Shown here piece after piece: positions 16,094 through 24,486 of a DNA stretch of 36,054 bases; position 1 is the first letter of the stretch; each line of letters begins with the position of its first letter. Source of the stretch: Deltaproteobacteria bacterium (GTDB taxonomy: Bacteria; Desulfobacterota; Desulfobacteria; Desulfobacterales; JAHEIW01). The stretch lies in assembly GCA_024639185.1 (NCBI GenBank), contig JAHEIW010000030.1, positions 1 through 36,054 on the forward strand, given 5' to 3'. Under the pieces are notes generated by a model, which worked only from the letters and a program-made list of their open reading frames with translations, was not told where the DNA came from and made no database searches. A program made the translations under genes and the position numbers.

Positions 16094-17051
16094 GAATACC
16101 GAAATTTTGAAAAAGGCTCTGGTGCGAACCAAACAGGAAGTGGCCAAGGTGATCATCGGATATGACCAGGTGGTTGATCTGGCATTAATTGCCATTTTTA
16201 CCGGCACCCATGCGCTGATCGAAGGGGTTCCCGGTATTGCCAAAACACTGCTGGTCAGAACGCTTGCCCACGTGATGCGCTGTGATTTTGCACGTATCCA
16301 ATTCACACCGGACCTCATGCCGACCGATATTACCGGAACACATGTATTTAATTTGCAGACCAATGAATTTTCACTGGTCAAAGGCCCGGTGTTCTGTACC
16401 TTTTTGCTGGCCGATGAAATCAACCGGGCACCGGCCAAAACCCAGTCCGCCTTGCTCCAGGCCATGCAGGAGCGCACCGTAACCATCGACCGTCAGACGC
16501 ACCGGTTGTCGCCCAATTTTACGGTATTCGCCACCCAGAACCCGATTGAATATGAAGGCACCTATCCATTACCTGAAGCCCAGAAAGACCGGTTTATGCT
16601 CAAGATTAACATGGACCCACCGGGCAAAACCGCAGAACTCACCCTGGCCCAGCGGATGCTGGGAAAAGACGCACCCGAGGACACCCTGGCCAGTGGAGCG
16701 GTCCAGCAAATTATCACTGAAGAGCTGATTGGCAAACTGCAGGCCGCGATGGCCGGAATTCTGGTGAAGGAAGACCTGATTGCCTATATTGTCGATATTG
16801 TGCGCAAGTCGCGCGAGCATCAAAGCATACTGGTTGGCGCCGGCCCGCGGGCGACCCAGGCGCTTTTACTTTCAAGCCGGGCGTTTGCAGCCATTAGCGG
16901 TCGGGATTTTGTGACACCCGATGATATTAAGCAAATGGCCTATCCGGTCCTGGAACATCGTCTGATTTTGCGTCCCGAATATGAAATTGAAGGGCTGACG
17001 GTCAAAGAGGTTGTCGAGAATATTCTAAAGGGAATTGCGGTGCCGCGTTAG
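16086..17051 (+). CDS. MoxR-family AAA+ ATPase
   Basis: This 321-residue cytoplasmic AAA+ ATPase is of the MoxR type. These are chaperone-like enzymes that insert cofactors or assemble and remodel complexes, often with a VWA/DUF58 partner. Walker A is GVPGIAKT (47-54), Walker B LLADE (107-111) followed by INRAPAKTQSALLQAMQE, sensor 1 lies in FATQNP, and an arginine finger is expected at Arg159 in EAQKDRF. The C-terminal lid (GAGPRATQALLLSSRAFA) is also standard. The start at 16086 has AAGGA seven bases upstream; the longer frame from 16008 reads through the DUF4350 gene and is not used. It lies between DUF4350 and DUF58 genes, the usual order. Its specific client is unknown. Confidence 0.93.
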   Translation: MNENTEILKKALVRTKQEVAKVIIGYDQVVDLALIAIFTGTHALIEGVPGIAKTLLVRTLAHVMRCDFARIQFTPDLMPTDITGTHVFNLQTNEFSLVKGPVFCTFLLADEINRAPAKTQSALLQAMQERTVTIDRQTHRLSPNFTVFATQNPIEYEGTYPLPEAQKDRFMLKINMDPPGKTAELTLAQRMLGKDAPEDTLASGAVQQIITEELIGKLQAAMAGILVKEDLIAYIVDIVRKSREHQSILVGAGPRATQALLLSSRAFAAISGRDFVTPDDIKQMAYPVLEHRLILRPEYEIEGLTVKEVVENILKGIAVPR

Positions 17052-17070
17052 CAACTGCGCTGCAGCGCGT

Positions 17071-17163
17071 TGCTGGCTGCTTGCGGCTGGCCTCTGGTTT
17101 CTGGCATGGACACAGCGCTTGTTGCAGCATTTACTGAAAACTGACACCTGACACCTGAAACCC
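17071..17163. repeat. gctggc and cctgacacctga word repeats
   Basis: After the moxR stop, gctggctgcttgcggctggc and tctggtttctggc (17071-17104) are inverted versions of the gccagaagccag words found before radC. Near the DUF58 start, cctgacacctga (17147-17158) is identical to 33007-33018. No gene is present in this 173-bp gap. Confidence 0.7.
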
Positions 17164-17224
17164 AGACGGAAAGATGGTTTTGTTGTTACCAAAAGCGAAA
17201 ATAAATTAATTAAAAACTGAATTT

Positions 17225-18595
17225 ATGAAACTCGTACCCACATACCGGCTTCTGCTTCTGGTCGGATTTGTTTTGCTGCCCGGCACATTGCTGATGGCCC
17301 TCATGGCACCGCTGACGATAGCGGTTATCCTGCTGGCAGCTGGTCTTCTGGCAGCCTCAATTGGTGACGCATATCGTTCGCGCGGGCGTCTGCAGGGAAT
17401 TCATGTGATTTTGCCTGAAGTCGTTCGACTTTCAAGGGGCCGACCGGGCAGTTTTGATGTCCAAATAGAAAATGATAACCAGAAGATCAGACGCATACGA
17501 CTGGGTCTGCCTTTACCGCAGGAGATCGACACACCTACATTTGAGCTGGCCGTGGAACTGCCGCCGGATACCCCAACTTCGATGGTCGGCTGGTCCTTAA
17601 CGGGAGTAAAGCAGGGGCGCTATCTGATTGACCGCTGTTACCTGGAAACCGCTTCACCATGGGGGCTGTGGGCTGTGCGCTCGGCAGCTGCGGTCCGCAT
17701 GGAAATTCGGGTCTATCCCAGCCTGTTTGATGAACATAAAAATTTGAGCGGATTGTTTCTAAACCGGGGCCTTGGCATTCATGCCCAGCGGCAGGTTGGA
17801 AAGGGCAGGGACTTTGAACAACTCAGAGAATACCTGCCCGGAGACAGTTTTGAAGACATTCACTGGAAGACAACCGCCAAACGCGGCATTCCGATTACAA
17901 AAGTCTACCAGATTGAAAGAACCCAGCAAATCTATGTGATCATTGATGCATCGCGATTAAGCGCCCGAGCTTCGACGACGAGCAAACCGGCAGGCATCGG
18001 TGGCGACGCCAATCCTGCCGACGAAACCGCTCCCATTCTGCAACGATTTATTACAGCAGCCCTGATCATGGCGCTGGCTGCTGAACGCCAGGGCGATTTG
18101 TTTGGCCTTCTGACCTTTGACGATAAAGTCCGTACCTTTTTGAAGGCCAAGATGGGCAAGGCGCATTTCAATGTGTGCCGGGATGTGCTCTATATGATGC
18201 AGCCCCAAAATGTCTCTCCCGATTTTGCAGAGTTGTTTACGTTTATTGGTACCCGCATCCGTCGGCGGGCCTTAATGGTTTTTCTAACCCATTTGGATGA
18301 TCCGGTACTGGCGGACGGCTTTACGCAGCACATCGATCTGATTGCCCGGCATCATGTGGTCCTGGTCAACATGATCAAGCCCCTGATCGCCAGACCGCTT
18401 TTTTCGTCCGAATCGGCCTCGTCGGTCAATGATATTTACACCGATCTGGGCGGACACATCCTCTGGCGGCGGTTACGGGAGGCGCAAAAGGTTTTACAAA
18501 AACGCGGCGTCGGATTTGCAATGCTGGAAAATGAAAACCTGTGCACGGACCTGGTGGGGCAGTATTTAACCTTAAAACGCAGGCAAGTTCTTTAG
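17225..18595 (+). CDS. DUF58 family protein, MoxR partner
   Basis: This 456-residue protein has two N-terminal membrane helices (about 8-28 and 30-50), then a beta-rich extracytoplasmic or peripheral domain. The DUF58 core follows at about 200-245: DFEQLREYLPGDSFEDIHWK, then TTAKRGIPITKVYQIERTQQ and VIIDASR, the last resembling the metal-site strand of a VWA domain. The C-terminal region continues the VWA-like fold (GLLTFDDKVRTFL, MVFLTHLDD). DUF58 proteins are encoded beside MoxR ATPases and are thought to be their adaptors or substrates. ATG 17225 has no visible Shine-Dalgarno and lies behind a repeat-filled 173-bp gap, so expression may be separately tuned. Confidence 0.87.
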   Translation: MKLVPTYRLLLLVGFVLLPGTLLMALMAPLTIAVILLAAGLLAASIGDAYRSRGRLQGIHVILPEVVRLSRGRPGSFDVQIENDNQKIRRIRLGLPLPQEIDTPTFELAVELPPDTPTSMVGWSLTGVKQGRYLIDRCYLETASPWGLWAVRSAAAVRMEIRVYPSLFDEHKNLSGLFLNRGLGIHAQRQVGKGRDFEQLREYLPGDSFEDIHWKTTAKRGIPITKVYQIERTQQIYVIIDASRLSARASTTSKPAGIGGDANPADETAPILQRFITAALIMALAAERQGDLFGLLTFDDKVRTFLKAKMGKAHFNVCRDVLYMMQPQNVSPDFAELFTFIGTRIRRRALMVFLTHLDDPVLADGFTQHIDLIARHHVVLVNMIKPLIARPLFSSESASSVNDIYTDLGGHILWRRLREAQKVLQKRGVGFAMLENENLCTDLVGQYLTLKRRQVL

Positions 18596-18601
18596 AAAGT
18601 G

Positions 18602-18640
18602 ACTAAATTTAGGCATTTCCAACTTTAGTGCACTTTAGGC
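18602..18640. repeat. Left partner of the repeat pair flanking the SpoIIM-family gene
   Basis: The 55-bp gap contains actaaatttaggcattt and ctttagtgcactttaggcaatt. The 14-mer aaatttaggcattt (18605-18618) has an exact inverted copy at 19675-19688, beyond the next gene. Confidence 0.7.
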
Positions 18641-18650
18641 AATTAAAAAT

Positions 18651-19655
18651 ATGATAATTGATCTTCAAAAATTTATCACCGAGGAGCGGCTTTACTGGAC
18701 AGAGCTGGAACAGGTGCTCAACCGGCTGGAAAGAAAGCCCGACGAAAAGCTAAGACTCGGGGCGCTCGAACGGTTCCACTATCTGTATCAGCGCACTTCG
18801 GCTGATCTGGCCAAAATCTCGACGTTTTCAGCAGAGCCGAACACACGTCAATATCTTGAATCGCTGGTCGGCCGGGCCTTTGGCGAGATCCATGAGACCC
18901 GCGAAAAACCGCATCGCTTAAGACCCCTGCACTGGTTTTTCAATACCTTTCCGCAAACGTTTCGCAAACACTTCCGGGCATTCGCCATCAGTCTTTTGGC
19001 CCTGTTGGTTGGTGCGGCTTTTGGCGGGTTTACCATCATCGTGGATTCGAGCACCAAACAGATCCTGATGCCGTTTTCGCATCTTCAGGGCGACCCCTCT
19101 GAACGCGTCAAAACAGAAGAAAGCACCGATAGCGATCGACTCAAAGGTGCCAAGAGCTATTTTTCATCCTATTTAATGACCCACAATACCAAAGTGGCCA
19201 TTTTTACCCTCGCTCTGGGAATGACCTGGGGAATCGGTACCCTGATCATGTTGTTTTATAATGGTGTGATTTTAGGGGCTGTGGCGGTTGATTATGTGCT
19301 GGCAGGCGAGTCGGCTTTTCTGCTTGGCTGGTTACTGCCGCATGGGGCGATTGAAATCCCGGCCATTTTGCTGGCCGGCCAGGCCGGTATTGTTCTGGCC
19401 GGTGCGCTCATCGGATGGGGCCAACCGATTGCGTTGCGCACGCGGCTGCGGAAAATATCAAATGATCTGGTAACCCTCATCTGCGGCGTGGCGCTGATGC
19501 TGATCTGGGCCGGGATCATTGAAGCTTTTTTTTCTCAATACCACGAGCCGGTTGTGCCCTATAGCTTCAAAATTGCTTTCGGGTGTGTCGAGCTGTTGAT
19601 ACTGGCGTTGTTTTTGGGTAGAGCCGGCTGCAGGAAAATAGGGGAAAGTGCATAA
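18651..19655 (+). CDS. Stage II sporulation protein M (SpoIIM)-family membrane protein
   Basis: This is a 334-residue protein. The N-terminal 110 residues are soluble and helical (MIIDLQKFITEERLYWTELE, then VGRAFGEIHE), the usual opening of the non-sporulation SpoIIM/COG1300 family. Membrane helices follow at about 112-132, 180-210, 222-250, 270-290 and 305-325, with the family motifs LALGMTWGIGTLIMLFYNG and LLPHGAIEIPAILLAGQAG. In Bacillus SpoIIM is part of a septal-peptidoglycan remodelling complex; in Gram-negative MoxR clusters the role is unknown, and this organism need not sporulate. ATG 18651 has no evident Shine-Dalgarno. The gene is bracketed by inverted copies of the same repeat word. 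Confidence 0.88.
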   Translation: MIIDLQKFITEERLYWTELEQVLNRLERKPDEKLRLGALERFHYLYQRTSADLAKISTFSAEPNTRQYLESLVGRAFGEIHETREKPHRLRPLHWFFNTFPQTFRKHFRAFAISLLALLVGAAFGGFTIIVDSSTKQILMPFSHLQGDPSERVKTEESTDSDRLKGAKSYFSSYLMTHNTKVAIFTLALGMTWGIGTLIMLFYNGVILGAVAVDYVLAGESAFLLGWLLPHGAIEIPAILLAGQAGIVLAGALIGWGQPIALRTRLRKISNDLVTLICGVALMLIWAGIIEAFFSQYHEPVVPYSFKIAFGCVELLILALFLGRAGCRKIGESA

Positions 19656-19656
19656 A

Positions 19657-19735
19657 ATGAACTAAATTGAGCTAAAATGCCTAAATTTTAAAAAGAAAAT
19701 CCAAAAAATACGAACCTCTTAATTTTAGCTCATTT
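19657..19735. repeat. Right partner of the repeat pair flanking the SpoIIM-family gene
   Basis: Right after the stop, words such as aactaaattgagctaaaatgcc (spanning 19660-19681) are followed by ttaattttagctcatt. The segment 19675-19688 is the exact reverse complement of 18605-18618, and gagctaaaat (19669-19678) has a close inverse at attttagctc within the same gap. Confidence 0.7.
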
Positions 19736-19742
19736 GATAGAT

Positions 19743-20570
19743 ATGGAATTATTGATTGTGCAAACACCCATGAAGGACAGAATTAACGCGCTCATAATCA
19801 AAACACCGGAAGGTGTCGAATTTTCGCTACGCCTGGCAGGGCCGATAACGCGCTTTCTGGCCTGGTCGATTGATCTGGCGACCCTTATGGCGGTGATGTC
19901 GATCATCAATGTCGTTTTTGCAATTCTGGGCATTCTCAGCCGCGATCTGGCAGCTGCGGCCAACATTATCGGCTTTTTTGTCATCTCCATCGGATACGGT
20001 ATTTTATTGGAGTGGTACTGGCAGGGTCAAACAGTGGGCAAAAAGCTCCTGCGCCTCAGAGTTTTGGATGCCCAGGGACTGCGGTTGCGATTCAGCCAGG
20101 TCGTAATCCGCAATTTGCTCAGGTTTGTTGACAGTCTGCCCGCATTGTATCTTATCGGTGGTTTGGTCTGCCTGTTGAATCAGCGTGCGCAACGTTTGGG
20201 CGATGTTGCAGCCAATACGATTGTCACCTGGAATCCACGGATTGCCGAGCCGGATTTGAACCAGTTGCTGGAAGGCAAATACAATTCTTTTCATGAGTAT
20301 CCCCACCTGGAAGCGCGCCTGCGACATTATGTCAGGCCTTCCGAGGCCCAGATTGCCGTTCAGTCGATTATGCGGCGGGATGCGCTCGATCCTCAGGCGC
20401 GGATTGCGCTTTTCCGCGAGCTCAGGGCCTATTTTGAAAACCTTGTAACCTTTCCACAGGAGGCCACCGACGGCATATCCGACGAGCGCTATGTGCGCAA
20501 TGTCGTCGGGGCGGTCTTTCGACCGAAAACGTCCGGCGGGGATTCTGCCAAAACCACCTCCGTGCACTGA
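19743..20570 (+). CDS. RDD-family membrane protein
   Basis: This protein has about 275 residues. It opens with INALIIKTPEGVEFSLRLAG, then PITRFLAWSIDLATLMA, the standard entry into an RDD domain (Arg-Asp-Asp-type membrane module). Helices lie near 45-65, 70-95 and 130-150. The RDD closing segment LNQRAQRLGDVAANTIV is present, with RLGD in place of the usual K/R-LHD. The last 100 residues are soluble and helical and specific to RDD proteins of MoxR clusters. The start is uncertain: ATG 19743 is used, with TTG 19734 and ATG 19773 as alternatives, none with a clear ribosome-binding site. Position directly after the SpoIIM-family gene is typical. The function is unknown. Confidence 0.82.
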   Translation: MELLIVQTPMKDRINALIIKTPEGVEFSLRLAGPITRFLAWSIDLATLMAVMSIINVVFAILGILSRDLAAAANIIGFFVISIGYGILLEWYWQGQTVGKKLLRLRVLDAQGLRLRFSQVVIRNLLRFVDSLPALYLIGGLVCLLNQRAQRLGDVAANTIVTWNPRIAEPDLNQLLEGKYNSFHEYPHLEARLRHYVRPSEAQIAVQSIMRRDALDPQARIALFRELRAYFENLVTFPQEATDGISDERYVRNVVGAVFRPKTSGGDSAKTTSVH

Positions 20571-20607
20571 GGTGAACAGGAATTTATTTGAGAACAGAGG
20601 TGTATAA

Positions 20608-21291
20608 ATGGAACCGTTTTTTTTGATTGCCATCCTGTCCATTTTGATCGGATCCGGTGTGTATTTGCTCGTGTGGCATGCTCCCCGGAAAAAGAGACGA
20701 CTACAAAATTTAACGCAACAGGCCCTAAACCATGGGCTTATGGTTGCAGCCGCAACAGACATAGCCCCAAAGGAAAAATTTGGTCCTTTGCGCCTGTTCA
20801 GTCCCCAGACAGCGGGCAAAATAGAAAATGCTTTTACGCGCGCTAACCCGGCGATGTGGATTTTCGATTATGAGTACACCATCAGCTGGGACCAGACGGT
20901 TGGCCAGACTGTTGCCGTGTTCGAAACAGATAACTTCAAATGGCCGCATATCATTATTGAGAGCCGCAAAAGAGAACGGCTTACCGTGGCGGCAATGCGG
21001 AAACTGACGCAAAAGCTGGCCAATTGGCAGCTCGGCTGCCAGGAAGTCGATGTTTGCTTTCACCCGGGTTTTTATAAAAATTACAGAGTCTTCTGTAACG
21101 ATCAGGCGGAAAACATTAAAAATCTGATGCGACCATCGCTGCTGGATATGCTCAGTCAAAATCCAGGCTGGAATATAGAGGTCATGGATCGATGGGTACT
21201 CATCTACCGGCAGGGCCAGGTCGTCAAACCAAACGCCTTTGATCCATTCTTCAATACGGTCTTGGACATCTATAAACAGTTTAAGCAGTGA
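20608..21291 (+). CDS. N-terminally anchored hypothetical protein
   Basis: This 227-residue protein has one N-terminal helix (FFLIAILSILIGSGVYLLVW, residues 4-23), a basic stop-transfer (RKKRR) and a soluble domain with alternating strands and helices (FDYEYTISWDQTVGQTVAVFE, then WPHIIIESRKRERLT). No catalytic pattern was recognised. The layout resembles small anchored proteins of the DUF3137 type, but that is only an impression. GAGGT six bases before ATG 20608 is a good ribosome-binding site. It is the last gene of the MoxR block, 37 bases behind the RDD gene and thus probably cotranscribed. Confidence 0.75.
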   Translation: MEPFFLIAILSILIGSGVYLLVWHAPRKKRRLQNLTQQALNHGLMVAAATDIAPKEKFGPLRLFSPQTAGKIENAFTRANPAMWIFDYEYTISWDQTVGQTVAVFETDNFKWPHIIIESRKRERLTVAAMRKLTQKLANWQLGCQEVDVCFHPGFYKNYRVFCNDQAENIKNLMRPSLLDMLSQNPGWNIEVMDRWVLIYRQGQVVKPNAFDPFFNTVLDIYKQFKQ

Positions 21292-21316
21292 TACCCTTTC
21301 CTGGAATCCCCATCTA

Positions 21317-21334
21317 ATGAGCTGAAACGCTCAT
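21317..21334 (+). terminator. Possible terminator at the end of the MoxR block
   Basis: A 6-bp stem (atgagc / gctcat) with a 6-base loop lies 26 bases after the last stop. The nearest T-run (tctttt) begins 9 bases later, so termination here is uncertain. Confidence 0.25.
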
Positions 21335-21496
21335 CTGTGCATCTTTTCATTAACATCCCTTTAATCGTATATACTACTGCATAATGGGCTATGTAAAATC
21401 TTGCATTTTAGCGCAATAAGCCATAAATGTGGTCAACTGGCATAGTTTTCGTTAACAATTTTAAAAAATATAAATTTTACTCAAATAAAATTTATC

Positions 21497-22843
21497 ATGA
21501 AACCCATTGTTGCCATTGTCGGTCGACCCAATGTCGGCAAGTCCACATTTTTCAATCGGGTTACGCGGACCCAGGATGCCCTGGTCGATGATTTTCCGGG
21601 TGTGACCCGTGACCGGCATTACGGAGATGCCGTCTGGAATGATATTGCCTTTACCCTGGTGGATACCGGCGGGTTTACCGAAGGCCATGAATTTGCCGAT
21701 GAAATTCGATTCCAGGTCCACCAGGCCCTTGCGGATGCCGATGTCATTGTTTTGTTACTGGACGGCAAAGAAGGCATTTCCCCATTTGACCGGGATATCA
21801 TCGAATTGCTGCGCGTCACCCCCAAACCGGTTTTTTATGCAGTCAATAAAATCGATGGCGCCGAACGGGAAGCGCATGTGTCTGAATTTTACAGCCTGGG
21901 TATTGAGCCCCTGTATCCCATATCGGCTGAGCATCGGTACGGGATGGGTGATTTGTTAGATACCCTGGTCGATGGACTCGCTGCAATTGTCAAAGCGTCC
22001 GATCTTCAAACAGCTGAGGGTACTATCGGTCTGGCAGTGGTGGGCCGTCCGAATGTCGGCAAATCTTCTCTGATCAACCGGATTCTGGGTGAGGAACGGC
22101 TGCTGGTCAGCGATCGGCCGGGTACAACCCGCGATGCCATTGATACGATTTGCCAGGTGGGCGGCAAATCCTACCTGCTGATTGATACGGCCGGCATCCG
22201 GCGCAAAGGGAAAGTCACCCGTAAAATTGAAAAATTTTCAATTATTAAAGCCTTACGCAGTCTGGATCGTTGCGATGTAGCCCTGATGGTGCTCGATACC
22301 GCCGAGGGGATTGCCGAGCAGGATATCAGCATAGCCGGATATGCTTATGAACGCGGCTGCGGTTGTATTTTTCTGCTGAACAAATGGGATCTTGTGCAAA
22401 AGGATACCCATACCGCCAAAGAATATCTGGCGGAACTCAGAATGCGCGCCAAATTTTTAGGCTTTGCTCCGGCCATGACCGTTTCTGCTCTGACCGGTCA
22501 ACGGGTGACCAAAATTTTTAAGCTGGTCGATGATGTCTATGATCAGTATGTCAGGCGAATTGGTACCGGTCAGCTGAACCGGATCCTGGAAACAGCTACA
22601 ACGAAAAATCCGCCGCCGCTGCATCGCGGCAAACCGATCAAGTTTTATTACGCAACCCAGGTCAGCAGCCGGCCCCCGACCGTGGTTTGTTTTGTCAACC
22701 ATCCCAAGGCGGTTCATTTTTCCTATAAACGGTTTTTAATTAATCAAATTCGCGAGCAGGCCGGTTTGGATAAAACGCCCATCCGTATCCTGTTCCGGCC
22801 GCGCGAGAATCGTAAACCAAAGGGTAGGGCGCGTAAACGCTGA
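21497..22843 (+). CDS. der: Ribosome-associated GTPase Der (EngA)
   Basis: This 448-residue GTPase is needed for assembly of the 50S ribosomal subunit. It shows the diagnostic tandem G domains. The first has GRPNVGKST (9-17), DTGG (56-59) and NKID; the second has GRPNVGKSS (183-191), DTAG and NKWD. A KH-like C-terminal domain (about 350-440) includes [20 protein letters not shown] and ends with the basic, RNA-contacting [13 protein letters not shown]. Length and order are canonical. ATG 21497 has no recognisable Shine-Dalgarno and is preceded by a very AT-rich leader, so it may be translated from a short unstructured 5' end. It stands alone between the MoxR block and rarA. Confidence 0.96.
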   Translation: MKPIVAIVGRPNVGKSTFFNRVTRTQDALVDDFPGVTRDRHYGDAVWNDIAFTLVDTGGFTEGHEFADEIRFQVHQALADADVIVLLLDGKEGISPFDRDIIELLRVTPKPVFYAVNKIDGAEREAHVSEFYSLGIEPLYPISAEHRYGMGDLLDTLVDGLAAIVKASDLQTAEGTIGLAVVGRPNVGKSSLINRILGEERLLVSDRPGTTRDAIDTICQVGGKSYLLIDTAGIRRKGKVTRKIEKFSIIKALRSLDRCDVALMVLDTAEGIAEQDISIAGYAYERGCGCIFLLNKWDLVQKDTHTAKEYLAELRMRAKFLGFAPAMTVSALTGQRVTKIFKLVDDVYDQYVRRIGTGQLNRILETATTKNPPPLHRGKPIKFYYATQVSSRPPTVVCFVNHPKAVHFSYKRFLINQIREQAGLDKTPIRILFRPRENRKPKGRARKR

Positions 22844-22857
22844 CAGCCCCATGGGGC

Positions 22858-23100
22858 TATTCGTTATTTGTTATTGGTTATTCGGAAAACACAGAAAGTT
22901 TATTGTTATTTGATATTTGTTTCTGGATATTTAGAAATCAAGGTGCCTATTCAGCTGTCCTGTATCGTGGCTGGAAGCCACTCCCACACACTTTTAATCG
23001 GTGGAAGCGGCATCTTGCAGCGATGTATAAATACGCTGATGCCTTTTTGAGTTGCAATCTTATAACCAACAACCAATAACGAATAACCAATAACAAAAAA
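22858..23100. repeat. ttattggttatt-type inverted repeat between der and rarA
   Basis: The left arm lies right after der (22858-22882); the right arm (23062-23097) lies right before rarA. A 16-mer is exactly inverted between them (22867-22882 and 23082-23097). The left 25 bases are identical to 28830-28854 in the gap before gyrA. Between the arms are a small stem (gtggct / agccac, 22969-22983) and no supported gene. A perfect palindrome (agccccatggggct) overlaps the left end just after the der stop. Confidence 0.8.
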
Positions 23101-23118
23101 TACCCAGAGGTATTTTTT
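23095..23118 (+). promoter_or_regulatory. Hairpin overlapping the rarA ribosome-binding site
   Basis: A perfect 10-bp stem (aaaaaatacc at 23095-23104, ggtatttttt at 23109-23118) closes a 4-base loop (caga). The Shine-Dalgarno GAGG (23107-23110) straddles loop and stem, and the stem ends one base before the rarA ATG. It could limit translation, act as a weak AT-rich terminator, or melt with temperature. All three are inference. Confidence 0.65.
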
Positions 23119-23119
23119 C

Positions 23120-24481
23120 ATGGATATCTTTGATTACCACGCTCAAAAAGCGGCCGCAAAGACAATGCCGCTGGCCGAGCGTATGCGGCCGCGCTCCATT
23201 GATGAGTTTGTTGGACAACACCAGGCGGTAGGCGATGGGTCCTTAATCCGGCATGCCATAGAAGCGGATCGCGTTTTTTCAATGATTCTCTGGGGGCCGC
23301 CGGGTTGCGGCAAAACGACACTGGCTCGCATTATCGCCGGCGAAACCCGCTCTCATTTTGTTCACTTTTCAGCAGTGCTTTCCGGTGTCAAAGAAATCCG
23401 TGCAGTGATAGAAGAAGCGCGCAACCAGCAGAAAATGTACCGCAAACGTACGGTTCTGTTTGTCGATGAAATCCATCGCTTTAATAAAGCGCAGCAGGAT
23501 GCCTTTTTGCATCACGTGGAAAGCGGTTTGATTACCTTGATCGGCGCCACCACTGAGAATCCCTCTTTCGAAGTGATTGCACCGCTGCTGTCCCGTTGTC
23601 GGGTGATCACCTTGGATCAACTTGGCGAAGAAGACATCAGCGCCATCATTGAACTTGCCCTGCATGACGCCCAAAGAGGATTGGGAGCGTTTGAGCTCGA
23701 GCTGCATGCGAAAGCTCGCGAGCATATCATCCGGATTGCCGACGGGGACGGACGGGTGGCCTTGAACAGCCTGGAAGTCGCCGCTTCACTGGTAATATCC
23801 AAAAAGAAATCCAAAAGTGCGGCAATTGCCGACCCCATCACCCTAAAAGATGTAGAAGCGGCCATCCAGCAAAAGGCCCTTGTTTATGATAAAGCCGGCG
23901 AGGAGCATTACAATATCATCTCCGCTCTTCACAAAAGTTTACGTGGCAGCGATCCCGATGCGGCGCTTTACTGGTTGGCCCGCATGCTGGCGGCCGGCGA
24001 AGATCCGTTTTACATTGCCCGCCGCATGGTGCGCTTTGCTTCAGAAGATATCGGCAATGCCGATCCCCAGGCGCTCGGCATTGCAATGAACGCCATGGAG
24101 GCTTTCAAATTTTTAGGGCACCCGGAAGGCGAACTGGCGCTGGCCCAGGCGGCGATCTATCTGGCGACGGCACCCAAAAGCAATAGTGTTTATACCGCCT
24201 TCGGACAGGTCAGTGCTGTGGTCAAAAAAACAGGTACCTTACCGGTCCCGCTTCATATTCGCAACGCACCCACCCGATTGATGAAGGATCTTGGATATGC
24301 GAAGGGCTATAAATATGCCCACAATTATCAAGATGCGGTTATTGCGCAGACGCACCTGCCGGATAAACTTAAAGGGCAGCGGTTTTATTTTCCGACCGAA
24401 AGAGGATTTGAGAAGGCAATCAAAAACAGACTCGATCGCTGGCGGGAACTGATGCGGAAATCAAAATATAAAATCCCCTGA
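23120..24481 (+). CDS. rarA: Replication-associated recombination protein A (RarA/MgsA)
   Basis: This 453-residue AAA+ ATPase is related to clamp-loader subunits and eukaryotic WRNIP1. It acts at stalled replication forks and single-strand gaps. It has the family opening PLAERMRPRSIDEFVGQHQ, Walker A GPPGCGKT (59-66), Walker B LFVDEIHRF (Asp116, Glu117), sensor 1 IGATTENPSF and the RarA-specific C-terminal tetramerisation region (SLRGSDPDAALYWLARMLAA, GEDPFYIARRMVRFASEDIG). Length is normal. GAGG precedes ATG 23120 but is buried in a hairpin. It ends five bases from the convergent NRDE-family gene, with no terminator between them. Confidence 0.96.
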   Translation: MDIFDYHAQKAAAKTMPLAERMRPRSIDEFVGQHQAVGDGSLIRHAIEADRVFSMILWGPPGCGKTTLARIIAGETRSHFVHFSAVLSGVKEIRAVIEEARNQQKMYRKRTVLFVDEIHRFNKAQQDAFLHHVESGLITLIGATTENPSFEVIAPLLSRCRVITLDQLGEEDISAIIELALHDAQRGLGAFELELHAKAREHIIRIADGDGRVALNSLEVAASLVISKKKSKSAAIADPITLKDVEAAIQQKALVYDKAGEEHYNIISALHKSLRGSDPDAALYWLARMLAAGEDPFYIARRMVRFASEDIGNADPQALGIAMNAMEAFKFLGHPEGELALAQAAIYLATAPKSNSVYTAFGQVSAVVKKTGTLPVPLHIRNAPTRLMKDLGYAKGYKYAHNYQDAVIAQTHLPDKLKGQRFYFPTERGFEKAIKNRLDRWRELMRKSKYKIP

Positions 24482-24486
24482 CGCCA

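Noticed and set aside
20004..20819. 271-residue minus-strand frame
   Set aside because: It runs antisense to the RDD gene and across the next start; low-quality composition and no motif.
22868..23050. 60-residue frame between der and rarA
   Set aside because: It is translated largely from repeat words and has no ribosome-binding site.
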